DNA from: Adiantum capillus-veneris
Taxonomy: Eukaryota; Streptophyta; Polypodiopsida; Polypodiales; Pteridaceae
Length of the DNA stretch: 64,000 nucleotides
Assembly (NCBI GenBank): GCA_014529385.2
Contig: CM043953.1
Location: forward strand, 67,948,372-68,012,371
Direction: 5' to 3'
The translations under genes were made by a program, and so were the position numbers. Of the stretch, positions 52,407-63,200 are shown piece by piece. How positions within the stretch are numbered: the first letter of the stretch is position 1; the number at the start of each line of letters is the position of its first letter. The notes beneath the pieces are model-generated. The model saw only the letters and a list, made by a program, of their open reading frames with translations, was not told the DNA's origin and did no database searches.

Positions 52407-54975
52407 TGTCGTGCAGCTCCGCTGCCATGAAGAGAAAAAGAGCAGAGAAATGCAAGCTAAGCTTCTTTGAAGCATACACATTAAGTGAGCAGTGATCAGG
52501 GCTTCGTAACAGGCCAAGCTTAATGATTCATGTATGTCAGATGCGGCTTAAAAGGGCCAATAGATCCTCAATGATGCCAAAAATGAGTATGCTTGCAGTG
52601 ACCACATATGAGAGTTTATGACCTAGAACCGCAGTGCTTGAAGTGTTCTATCGACCTGTCTTTACGGCTTGTCGACTGGAGCTACGGTGAAGAAGTTATG
52701 GCAGTTTGAAGTTCAAGTCGATTGTAGATCTGTACCGGATTGGGCAACTGCAGCTGAGGGGATAGAAATGAAATGAATGCACAGGCTTGAAGTGCTCAAT
52801 TTCTAGAGCGCGTTGGTCTTTTCAGATCGGTGATCGGATTTACGGTTGCCAAGTTATTAGCCGTTAAAGATTCGTCGGGGCCGATTCCATGCCAATCCGG
52901 TCCGCTCGGTCGGAATGCCATCTGAGAATTTTGGCCTCCTCAATAGGGTTTGTATGCATTCTATGCAGTTTGAGAAGTCTAAAGGGATTTACGGCTTGGC
53001 AGGCAGAGTCCAGTGTCAGCTGTCAGCGCTGCTGAGCTGGGTAATTTTGGCATTAGTCCGGATGCTATTATGGGCAATAAGATGCACGAAGATATTGTTA
53101 GTCAAGGCTTGCTGGAGAAGAATGTCGTGCTTGGCATCGCTTTGGCCGGCATATGTATCAAATGTGGTGCCCAAAGCAATGGAATAAATATGCCAAAGGG
53201 GATTCGGAGTTGATGTGCTTGGCGATGCTTTAATCGATATGTACGCCAAATTTAATGCGTATTGTATAGCTTTGGCCGGCATGTACGCCAATGCCCGCCC
53301 AATGAAGGAAGCTTGGCAATGCCTTGGTAGATATGTATGCCAAATGTTATGCCCTTTACAAAGGCCGGCCGCCCAAAGGCTTTTTTAATGGCTGCCCAGT
53401 AAGGGGTTTAATAAGGGCAAATGGGAAAAGAGAAGAGAGGAGAAAGGAGATGGCGGGCAGGGGCGGCGAACGAGGGCTGCGCAGGGAAAAGAGAGTCGCG
53501 CCGGCAAGAGGGAGCATCAGCTGCTCTCGTGCAAGAAGAGAAAAGCGCTCTACACGCCAGGGCGCTCATTTTCGGACCCGCTGCTCGCGGTTTTCGGGCT
53601 GCCCATCCAACTCTCTGCCACGTCATCGAAGGCATTCACACCCCTAGCAACGACGGCGCTGTCGTTGCTTAGGGGGAGAGGGTTTTTTTTTAGGGCGTAA
53701 CGGGAAGAGGTAAAAAAGAGATTGGAAGGGAAGAAAAAGAGAGCAAACGAAGAAGAAGCAAAGGTGAGGAGAGCTGGAAAGAAGGCAAGGATTCGGGGCT
53801 CTCGTCCGAGCTCGAGCTCTCGTTCCGACTATTCTTCGGTAAGCAAAGCAAGCAAAGAAGGAGAGGGAACGGGTATGCAAGAACGGGAGGAGCAAAGCGT
53901 GGTTAGAAGCGGGGAAGGCAGGAAGAGGTGAACGAGGAAGGGAAGAGGGTGCTCGAAGCTAGGAAGGCAATCACGAGCTCTCTCTCTCTCGGACCTTGGA
54001 GAAAGAGAACACTCTCTCATTCTCTCGAGCTTTCACAAGGGGCAATCTTGCTCTCTCTCCCTCGTGCTCAATCGATCTAAGGAGGATATTAGCTTCAAGC
54101 TCTCTCGCTCTCAAGCTTGAACAAGGGTAGGACAAAGACTATTTCTCTCTCTCGGGATTAGAGAAACAAAGCAAAGGCTCGGAAAAGAGCAGAGTTAAGC
54201 AAGGAGATATAACAAAGGTAAGCAAGGCGAGGAGGGCTCGCAGCAAAAGAGGAAAAAGCTCCTTCTCTCTCGCTCTCATCCTCGAAGCAAGCAAAGCTTG
54301 CTCTCTCTCTCTCTCGATGAGCATAAGTCGAGCATAAAGAAAAAGGTACCCAAAGACAAGGTTTTTCTCTCTCGCTTTCAACCTTGGTAAAGTAAGGAAG
54401 GCGGAGCGGGAGAAAGTGGTGAAGCAAGGAAGGCGGAGCAGAAGAAAAGTAAAGAAGCAAATAAGCTGATTCCATCGAGCTCGTTCATCAAGGGCACATA
54501 GAGCCTGAATATAATTAAAGCAAATTTGCAGCTTATTGTTGGTAATTGAGGCAGAAGGCCAGAGAAAGCTCTTGAGTGCTATCGAAGCAGGGAAAGACCG
54601 ACATAGAAAGATAAAACTTACAGAACCTAAGGTCAGTTGAAGCAGATAAAGCGACAGGAGGAAATTTCCATCACCGTCATCAGCTAATGTTTGATTAATC
54701 ATTCTGTTAAGCTCGATGTCGTTAATGGCCCGGTTGATTCTGTAAAGTGGGAGCTCAAACTCCTAGTTAGCAGATGATCCAAGTGACGGTGGTGTTAACA
54801 GCCCGCCTTGGCTAAAGATTAAGTTGTACTCGAACATATTAATCAATTAATTGATGATTACGGCGATTGTCAGAGTCAGTTGCATCAGTTGTTCTTTTTC
54901 TCTCTCTTTCACACCTCCCACAGCCAGAGGCCCAACGCCTGCCCGACTCACGTAGCGAACACATATCCCCCGACA
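52407..54975 (+). repeat. E3 3' LTR
   Basis: 2,569 bp, colinear with 46942-49514, with scattered substitutions and small indels. Ends CCCCCGACA, followed by ACGT. Confidence 0.93.
52895..53395 (+). pseudogene. captured PPR-gene fragment in E3 3' LTR
   Basis: The same PPR-derived stretch as 47430-47930; KMHEDIVSQGLLEKNVVLG and IALAGICIKCGA are intact here too. Both LTRs inherited it from the parent copy. Confidence 0.75.
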
Positions 54976-55868
54976 ACGTATCAACCAATGGAGGAGGCGC
55001 CTCTTTCTCCTCTCGGTTCCACACACACGCATGGGCTTCGTCCCGAGGGTTCTTTTCCCCCGACTTCCACCTCCAACGCATCTTTCGTCGCTATACTGTA
55101 GCAGCAGTTAGCAGAGATGTAGAGACAACTTGGGGAGTTGCCACGCAGGTCCCGTTTTCGCCCGCGGCCATGAGCACTTTCCCTCTTCAATTCCATCCCG
55201 ACCCCTTCAAAGGGGAAAAGAAGGAATGTGAGGAGACCGCCATCGACTCATGGTTGGCGAAATGGACGGCTACTTTGATTTGTATCTTTTACTAATGCCC
55301 AACGCATTAGTCAAATACAAATCATGCTCCAGGGCAAGGCATATGCATGGTGGGCTGGGTTACGACCTAAGCCAACCACTTGGGCAGATTTCCAGACGGT
55401 TTTTCGCACTCGCTTTGTGCAACTCGATAAGATTGAGTGCTTCAAGAAGCTCTTCAAGTTGGGGATGGGTAAGAAAACCCTGGACGCTTACTCACAGGAA
55501 TTCAAGGACTTCATCCACAAGAAGAAAGCCTTGGAAAATCCGCAGGTTATACTCAGATGCTTTATCTGTTTGGATTATCGCCCGCTTACCAGAACTAGGT
55601 ATTGCGGAATCCCGTCACTTCGCTCAAGGACATCTACAAGTTCGCCAAGAACTATGCCAACACCTTGGCGGCTTCTGGAGGTGGCCCGACAGCAGATGGG
55701 GAGACTCCTTGCCATGGTCCATCCACGTTAAAGTATAAGCGTTCAAACACTTCGGCAGCCACAAGTCAGTCAATGGACCTTCCACAGAAGAAACCAAAGC
55801 ATGATGGCAAATCTAAAGCAGCTCGCATAGAGGATCAAAAGAAGAACCGCTGTTTCAACTGCCACTAG
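54976..55868 (+). pseudogene. Ty3-type gag, continued after E3
   Basis: After the ACGT duplication the frame of 46893 continues (QPMEEAPLSPLGSTHTHG .. FVAIL), then QQLAEM-RQLGEL with TAG at 55099 and 55120. After a one-base shift comes TQVPFSPAAMSTFPLQFHPD and DSWLAKWTATL. Another frame gives QGKAYAWWAGL, TWADFQTVFRTRF and GKKTLDAYSQEF, a clear Retrotrans_gag domain. A zinc knuckle CFNCH-TGHFRGDKAC follows with TAG at 55866 where Gln is expected. Three of its stops are TAG at probable Gln codons. Confidence 0.85.
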
Positions 55869-56330
55869 ACCGGCCACTTCCGCGGGGACAAGGCATGTCC
55901 AAAGCAAAAGAGGATGCCGTCTACTTCCACAACGGCGACTACTTTGGTAAACGTCGTCGATAATCCAAGTACTTTGTCTTTTACTGATTCAGAGATTTTT
56001 CACGTTAATGCACGTAATTGCCCAGGTTGTCGCGTTAATAAGGTTGTATTTGGCCCGCATGATGTTCTTCGCGTTAAAGGAGAGATCAATGGCCATACAA
56101 TGACAATCTTATTCGACCATGGCTCTACTCATAATTTTATCTCGTGTGGTACAGACACTTAAGCTCAACACGTCACCCACAGACCATCCGTATGTGGTCC
56201 ATTACGCGGAATGTCGGAGCGATCAATGGACTGAGGTTGTGCTGCGACTCAACCTCCAAATCCAACGTTACCACGAAGTTTTGAGGTGCATGAGTTTTTT
56301 GAAGGCATGGTATTCGATCTTTTAAGAATG
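55869..56330 (+). pseudogene. retropepsin of the same Ty3-type gene
   Basis: VLRVKGEINGHTMTILFDHG followed by STHNFISC is the DSGST-HNFI protease motif with His in place of Ser beside the catalytic Asp. The frame breaks after about 56160; VLRCMSFLKAW near 56280 continues the domain in another frame. Confidence 0.75.
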
Positions 56331-57111
56331 TAACAATGTCAAATTAGTCATTCAACAAACCCAATTCACTCATCATTTTGTACTATGTAGTCTCAAACTT
56401 GCAAGATGTGATATCATTTTGGACATTAAGTGGTTTTGCATATTCAAGCCCATTATCAATAGGGAGAAGCTCACGTTTCTCATCAAAGAACGTGTCGCAA
56501 CTCGTCCTCCTTTGAGGCGAGAGTGGTATTCCCTCTCATCTCTCACGTTCAAGAAAACAGAGAACTACGTCAAGGAGCCCAAGTGCCAGTCATCTATGTC
56601 AACCCTACATCAAGGAACTTAGGTATTCCTAATAGGTACCATCGACCTATGGACATTGTCTCCGACCAATTGCATGACGCGGAACACGTAGGTAAAATTT
56701 TCTCTCATTTCCATAAACCAAATAAAGAGAAGCCAAAACCAAGTGAATTCTTGTTTAGGAGGCTTCGCCCTCCCAAGGTACGGTCTTTTGGGTTACCAGC
56801 TCTCTTGTTCGTAAGATACCAAACTTGTTCCATTTTTGTTTGGATTTTAGGGCACTCGGGATAAGGATGGTCAAAATCCAAAAGTCGAGACCTAGCATAG
56901 CCGTTCCTTTGGAGCATCTACAAGAGGCACATAAAGTTTCCAATGTGGATCTAAAGAGTTGTCGCCACAAGGGTGGACTTCCAAGGAGCAATCCAAAAGA
57001 ACCACCACTGGAGATCATTGTTCTAGTCAAAGTCATCAAGCCGAAGCGTCTTCAAATGCTTCAATTCCAGTTTGAGAAGAAGCAAGCAAAGCAACATTTC
57101 CTGTCACGTGC
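56331..57111 (+). pseudogene. degraded linker after protease, no RT seen
   Basis: CDIILDIKWF near 56405 resembles the DIILGMxWL end of the protease. Later frames (VKVIKPKRLQMLQFQFEKKQ) are basic and not recognisable. RT is absent; LTR X1 begins at 57112. Confidence 0.45.
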
Positions 57112-58204
57112 ACATCTAACCCTATGTGCCTGTGGACAAGCTATCTCAGGTCTAGGGTTTAGGTCAACTTAGGAAGTGTTCTAGCACCTTTGTGAGCCTG
57201 TGCGGAGGCCGTGCATGTCCAGGCACTTAGATTAGTTGCATATCCTCTGGTTGCACACAGCCTGATCATCAGCATGAAATTCAGTACCCATCATGAGCAT
57301 TTTATAGAGCATAGAACTCTTTTTTGCAAGATACACATTTTTCACTTATTTTTTAATAAGTGACTTTTGTTGGAAAAGTGAGTAGGGCAAATTGCTAAGG
57401 CAGTATAAAAGAAACCTAGCGCTAGTATTCTTTAGCAGAAGAAGTTTTAGCAACTTGCAGTGCCCTTCTCAGCAAGACCGGCAAAGAGCCTAGCGTTTTC
57501 ATCCAACAAGATTCCTTGGCGTTTTCTGTAACAAATCATCTCCAACGTTTTCTGGCGTTTTTCCTGCAACAGATCAAGCCTGGCGTTTGCAGTTCCGTAC
57601 CGCCAGATCAGCCAAGAACATCAGCCTTTTCAGTTTTCAGCACTTAGCCACAACAAATCCAGCCCCTAGCCTCGCAAATCTCACCTAACCACAGCAGATC
57701 CTCGCCGTACCGTCGAGTCAGCCAGCGTTTACAGTTTCAGCCCACTGTTTTCAGTTTTCAGCGCATCGTCATCGAGGATTCATCATCGCCATCCTCGCCG
57801 ACACAGTGTCAGAGATCTGCAGAAAGTCGGCATTTTGCAAATTTCAGCAATTCAGCCCTAGCGTACGCAGTTTTCAGCCCGTCCTCGTCGTCGTTGACAT
57901 CGTCGGCAAGTCCATTGCATCTAGACCATTGTACCAGATTTGTGCAATCAATAGCATAGACCTATCTCGCCATAGAGAGGGGGGCCCTTGTAGAAGAGTT
58001 TGAGAACCGTCCGGTGTCGTATTCTTCTCTCTCTCTCTCAGTCTCAGCACCTTCATTCACAGTAGCATTCACTTTGTTTGTGATCATCGCATTCTCTCTA
58101 AAGGACCGGAAGGCTCTCCCTTCTGTAAGTAAAAGGAACCCTTGAGCACAGTTCGGAGCACTCATCTTGAGCAATATCAACAGTCACTTCCGCTGCACCT
58201 TACA
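57112..58204 (+). repeat. 5' LTR of X1 (family X)
   Basis: 1,093 bp, starts TGTCACGTGCAC, ends GCACCTTACA, and is followed by a primer site. It shares the CAGCGTTTTCAG-type words and the general order with 29589-30670, and is closer to 61946-63200 (GCATATCCTCTGGTTGCACACAGC). Confidence 0.85.
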
Positions 58205-58205
58205 T

Positions 58206-58217
58206 TGGTATTAGAGC
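58206..58217 (+). promoter_or_regulatory. primer-binding site, tRNA-iMet, one mismatch
   Basis: TGGTATTAGAGC one base after the LTR end; it differs from TGGTATCAGAGC by one transition. Confidence 0.8.
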
Positions 58218-58601
58218 TTTGGCAATGTTCTGTATCACTCAAGGAAAGAACCACAAGAAATTTTTTGCTTGTTGCAGTCGCACGTAACCCAAGTCTACTT
58301 AGGCGTGTCGATTCCTAATCATGTTTTTGAAGAGTGACAGGTAACCCAAGAAAGAAGGGCTTGTCCAGCCTCCCCTTGTTCCTCTTTTCACTCATTGAGA
58401 GCAGACCGTGCACTTAGCGGCCAGCCAATCGACGTGAGGTGGAAAAATGCAACTTTGGCGTGAGCGCAAGGCCGCCACGGGGTGCGCCGCAGGGAAGAGT
58501 CAAGCTCGGGTAAGAGAAAAGCCTTCTCAAACACCGATTGCAAGCTAAAGAACCTCAAGAATCCAGTTCCTTGCGAACTTAAGTACCCAAGGTCTCAGTG
58601 T

Positions 58602-59013
58602 ATGGTCATCACCGGAAGCAGAATGGATACTCCGTGTGAAGGTGATGAGCATGGAGGTGGTGAGGAAGAATTTTCCCCACCAGGAGGATTTTTTTCCGAC
58701 CCTCCTTCGTCCCCATCTACGCCACAGGTTGCACCAAATCCTATGGAGGCTTGGGTCAAGTCGATGATGGGGACATGATGCTACAACAGGAGGCGCAACG
58801 CGCCAAGCTATGGAGCTTGAGCGTGAGCAAGCACGCAAAGCTCAACGCATAGCGGCTGAAGAAAGGAGAGCGGCCTTGAAATTAGAGCGTGAGGTGCAGA
58901 GAGATCAACGCATGCAAGAGTTGGTCCTACACGTACTCACCTCGAAGTTCGAGTTGATCAAAGAGATGGGCAGTTCATCAGATAACACAAGCAAAAATTC
59001 GAACTCCAACAAT
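58602..59013 (+). pseudogene. gag N-terminus of X1, truncated
   Basis: MVITGSRMDTPCEGDEHGGG, then EEEFSPPGGF and AWVKSMM, stop at 58776. The frame then changes to a charged helix (MELEREQARKAQRIAAEERR) up to NSNSNN, where the Y1 LTR cuts in at 59014. It matches the X2 gag start at 63629. Confidence 0.75.
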
Positions 59014-59582
59014 TGTCACAAATTGGTGACGTGTCATTGGCCCTGGACAAGGGTGGCAACAGATACACACACACACCCCCGCAGACATGTTGACGTGGCC
59101 TTGTACAACAGAACCCGGAATTTGCGGCATGAATTGCGGAAGCACTGCTGACCTGGCTGAGCGTACAGAACTCCGCTTTTTGCGCACAGTATTGTACGGA
59201 AAAAGCAGCTGAAATCCTACACAATTTGGCTGAGAAGCTTTTGGGAGTCTTGCTTTATGTTTGAAGAAACTTTTAAAAGGCAGCTTTTGGGCCTCTGCTT
59301 TTGGCATCCCTTGTAATCAATAAATAGATGGGCAGGGCTCTCGCAACTCAGGGCATCTGGACACAGAGTCTGAGAGTGAGCGCCTGCCTATTCTCTTGTA
59401 CTTTGAACACAAATTAATCCAAAAAGAAATACCGAAAGGGACGCCAGTCTTTGGGGCCAATATCTCTAGGCACAGAACTCCGCCAGGCCATGTCGAATCA
59501 ATTGTGAATTGTGAATTGTTTTGAAGTGAATCTCTGCTGTGTCGCGGTAGAATCTTGACTTGGAGTGTTCAAGTTTGTTACA
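59014..59582 (+). repeat. 5' LTR of Y1 (family Y)
   Basis: 569 bp, TGTCACAAATTGG .. AAGTTTGTTACA, with inverted ends TGTCACAAA/TTTGTTACA and a primer site 1 bp later. Inserted in X1 gag; the five bases before it are ACAAT. Confidence 0.85.
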
Positions 59583-59583
59583 G

Positions 59584-59595
59584 TGGTATCAGAGC
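59584..59595 (+). promoter_or_regulatory. primer-binding site, tRNA-iMet
   Basis: TGGTATCAGAGC, exact, one base after the Y1 LTR. Confidence 0.9.
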
Positions 59596-59739
59596 ACGGC
59601 CGATTTCTCTTCTAACGGGAAATCCGATCCTTTTCTCACGACTTTTATAGATTCAAACAGAGATAAGAAGACTTCCTCTGTGCAAGAAGAGATCACGAAG
59701 AAGATTCTCAAGAGGAGTACGGCCCACCTCGGCCTACTC

Positions 59740-60654
59740 AAGCGGAGATTGAAGAAATGGAGCGTCGACAATTGGTTGACGATGCGACAAAGATGATGAT
59801 CAATCTTGCGAACGATCCAAAATTTGCCAAATTTTAAACTCAGACATCCTTCGACGAAGTGCACTCTCAGTGGCGGCGGAAGGCCACAAAACCACCCCTC
59901 AAACTAGCACTCAAGAAACCTCCTACTCCAAGGATGTTTACAGAGCAAGAATTGGACGAGGTGGTTGATACACGGATTACCCAGCTTTTTGACGCAACCA
60001 ACAAAGCCGAAAAGCACGACAAAAAGCAGAAGAAAGGAACTGACTTCCCGGGTTATTTGGGTCGTCAATCTACTTTTGCCTCGGCAAGAAAGCAAAAGAA
60101 GCATGTCAGATTTGAAGGAGTATCCAGTTCTTCTTCTTCTTCTTCTTCTTCTTCTTCTTCTTCTTCTTCTTCGAGCTCTTCTGACTTGAGCGAGAAGACA
60201 AGAAGGGAAAAAAGCGAGGCAAAAAGCAAATCTTCGGAAGGGGCAAGAAAAAGGCAAAGAAGCCTAAGCAAGAAAGTTCGAGAATTTAAAGAAGATGGAC
60301 AGTCAATTAAATTTGACACTTTTTCTGGATTCCGAGATGCTTCGAGGGCTTTGGCCTTCATACAGCAGTTTGATATAGATTTCTCTGGAGGGCATTACTC
60401 AGAGCACTCCAAGATTCGGAGGGCTACCTCTTACTTCAAGGGCAATGCTCGAACATGGTGATCCACTCTTCTATTGAACAAGAAAGCGCGAGTTAAATGG
60501 CTGAAATTTAAAAGGCTTTTTATTTCTTCTTGGTTAACTCAGGAGTACGAACGCGACATACGAAATGCTTAGAATCATCTCCGGATGACCAAGAAAGATA
60601 CCTTGAACGCATATTGCGAGAGATTTTGGAGCTCTTTTCTATCCGCTTCTTCAT
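59740..60654 (+). pseudogene. Y1 gag, interrupted
   Basis: The longest open part is 59859-60461 (200 codons): a basic N-terminus, a 20-residue Ser run from a TTC repeat, another basic Ser/Lys stretch, then FDTFSGFRDASRALAFIQQF and KIRRATSYFKGNARTW. A TGA replaces the second Trp of the conserved WW, and the frame goes on with KKARVKWLKFKRLFISSWLT and TLNAYCERFWSSF. This is a Retrotrans_gag domain. It is cut at about 60655 by family X LTR sequence. Confidence 0.82.
60128..60180. repeat. (TTC)n trinucleotide repeat coding for Ser
   Basis: About 15 TTC units inside Y1 gag, read as TCT/Ser in the gag frame. Confidence 0.9.
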
Positions 60655-61354
60655 TTAAGAGTCGAGTCAGCCAACGTTTACAATTTCAGCTCACTGTTTT
60701 CAGTTTTCAGCATCTGCATCTTCACGCATCGTCGTCAAGTCGTCGTCATCGCCATCCTCACCAACACAGTGTCAAAGATCAGCTGAAAGTCAGCGTTTTG
60801 CAGATTTCAACAGTTGAGTCAGATCAGCCGAGTGTTTTTGCATGTGCAAGGCAATGTGGCATTTTGCTCCCCAGCAGCAGTTCGGCCCTAGCGCTTGCAG
60901 ATTTCAGCAGCTCGGCCAGCCCATCTCCCTGACCAAAAACGGCTTGGATCTACCTTCGCTAGCTTCCCGTTGCAGTCCGGTATTTCGGCAACCCAATGAG
61001 CTCCTCGGTCATTCCCTCGCCGCATTGAGTGCTCTCATTGTTGTCCATCATCGGCATCGTCGAGATCTGCGTTTTCAGCCCTTGATTCCTCTCACATCAG
61101 GAGCGCAAATCAGCCCCAGATCTTCCCCTTGGTGGCCATCAGCAACCCCTCATCAAGACGGATTCAACAAATCAGCCCCGGAGGTGCTTCATCTTGACGA
61201 GTTACCGGGGTGACATTTCCTATTCAAGTCAGTAGAGTCTGCACTAGAGGTATTGCATGTGGGTACTCCATTTACGCAATCAAAAGCAAATACCACATCA
61301 GTAACGATGTGAGGGGGGGGGGGGGGGCTTGAGAGGGTTGGTTGGACCCCATCG

Positions 61355-61408
<54 letters not shown>

Positions 61409-61530
61409 CAAGGAAATAATAGGAACCATCTCTCGTGCTAAGTAGCACACATTCAAGCAAGAAAAGAAGTAAAGATTTGTGGAAGTGTAAAGTCTAGATC
61501 TTCACCATTACAATTCCACTGCACCTGACA
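60655..61530 (+). repeat. family X LTR fragment (5' truncated)
   Basis: Begins abruptly with GAGTCAGCCAACGTTTACA, matching 57714 onward, and ends CTGCACCTGACA. Contains G15 (61313-61327) and a CT tract (61357-61406). The 5' half of the LTR is missing, so it is not a simple solo LTR. Confidence 0.75.
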
Positions 61531-61945
61531 ATTTCTAAATTGGGTGAGATTGTGTGGGCATGTCATATTAGTACATCAAGACACCCATTAAAGATCCATG
61601 CGGTCTGGGTATGATGGCCAATGTTGCTACGCCAAAATATCAAGAGCTCTGATATGGAATGAGAAAACTCATTGGCCCTCAAGACGACCCTTGGAAGGAC
61701 CATCAGATTTTTTTAACTAACTTGATTTGTCGGATTCGCACCAATCAAGCCGACATGCCTCTTCATGCCTACACCACGGTGGATCCGAAAATCTTCTGCA
61801 ACACAAATCCGAGAACTCAAAGATGAGAACACAGAACTCAAGTTGCCCCTTACAGCCTTGGAGACTCATCTCACCCTCTTGGAGTCACAAAAGAAAGTCG
61901 ACACCAACCATATTCTTGCCAAAGTAAAGGAAGTTGAGCAAACGC
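61531..61945 (+). other. family Y 3' internal remnant
   Basis: 61630-61740 resembles the Y2 segment 43860-44010. A following frame (61790-61940) encodes a coiled-coil-like IRELKDENTELKLPLTALET, possibly gag. Ends at the X2 LTR. Confidence 0.45.
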
Positions 61946-63200
61946 TGTCACGTGACACATCCAACCCTATGTGTCCGTGGACAAGCTACAGCATAACACG
62001 TTTCAGTCAGTCTAGATTAGAAGTGATCTGGCACTTTTTGTGAGTCTATTCGTAGACTGTGCATGCCTAGTCACTTAGTGTAGATGCATATCCTCTGGTT
62101 GCACACAGCATGATCATCAGTATTCCCATCAGAATCCATTAGAATCAAGGAATTTTCCAGTGATTTTAGCCTATTTTCCCAATTTTTGACATTTTTCACT
62201 TATTAATTTAAGTGACTTTCCAACAAAAGTAGGTAGGGCAATTTTGCTAAGTTTGTATATAAGCAAACCCAAGTTAGCACTCAATGGCAGAAGAGGCAGC
62301 AAGAGCTCCACGCTCAACAGGCAACTTCTCAGCAGACGCCCCCAGGAGACCTAGCGTTTTGCAGATCCAGCATCACCTAGCGTTTTTCCCCATCAGATCA
62401 TCCTCGGCTACCGCAGACAGCAAGAGCCCCAGCATTTTTGCAAGAGATCAGCAGATCAGCCTAGTGTTTTGCATTTTGCAAAACCATGGCAAACAACAGG
62501 ACCAAAATTCAGCCCTAGCGTTTTTGGTTGCAGATCAGCCCCGGTGTTTTGTACCTTTACCGCGACAGAAAGTCAAGGAACATCAGCGTTTTCAGTTTTC
62601 AACAGTTAGTACCCGCAGATCAAGTCCCGAACCTCGCAGATCTCACCTTCCCGCAACAGTTCCTCGCCACACGGTCAGTTTCCGCAAGGTTTACAGTTGC
62701 AGCCCCGAAAACGCAGATTTCAGCATCTGCGTTTCCAGCGTGTCGTCGTCGCATCGTCGTCATCGACATCGTCACCAACATAGAGTCAGAATTCAACAGA
62801 TAGAAGATTAGCACATTTCAGCCCATAGTGTTTTTGGACAGCAATAGAAAGATTGCAGATTTCAACCCTTAGGTCGACTTCGTCATGGCCGACATAGCCT
62901 AGACTTGCATCAGTCTCATGCATCACCATTGTACCAGATTGTGCAATCATAAGTAGATCACTCTCGCCGACGAGAGTGGGGCCTTCGGAGGAGGGTTTTA
63001 CAACGTCTCTGGTGTCGTATCTCTCTTCTCTCTCTATCTCTCAGTCTCATACACTTGCACACAGTGTCCATTCACTTTGTTTGTGATCATAGCATTCTCT
63101 CACTAAGAACGGAAGGCTCTACCTTCCATAAGAATAAAAGGAACCTTGAGCACGGTTCGTAGCGCTCATCTTGAGCAAAGCGGAAACATTCATTCCGCTC
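61946..63200 (+). repeat. 5' LTR of X2 (family X)
   Basis: Starts TGTCACGTGACAC and is colinear with X1, ending near TTCCGCTCCACCT. Compared with X1, about 45 bp that would hold the LTR end and the primer site are missing. Confidence 0.8.

Larger units (their letters stand above)
46942..54975 (+). mobile_element. E3: non-autonomous LTR element with unknown ORF and PPR-bearing LTRs
   Basis: 8,034 bp. LTRs at 46942-49514 and 52407-54975, both starting TGTCG and ending CGACA, flanked by ACGT on each side. Primer-site candidate at 49519, polypurine tract at 52394. The internal 2.9 kb holds one reading frame (49560-51837) with no capsid, protease, RT, RNase H or integrase motif. The LTRs contain degraded PPR-repeat coding sequence. 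The LTR pair is mostly identical by eye with scattered differences, so insertion is fairly recent. It probably moved with proteins supplied by another element. Confidence 0.9.

Noticed and set aside
59904-60257. Arg-rich, Leu-rich and Glu-rich frames across the TTC repeat
   Set aside because: Shadows of the Ser run in the Y1 gag frame.
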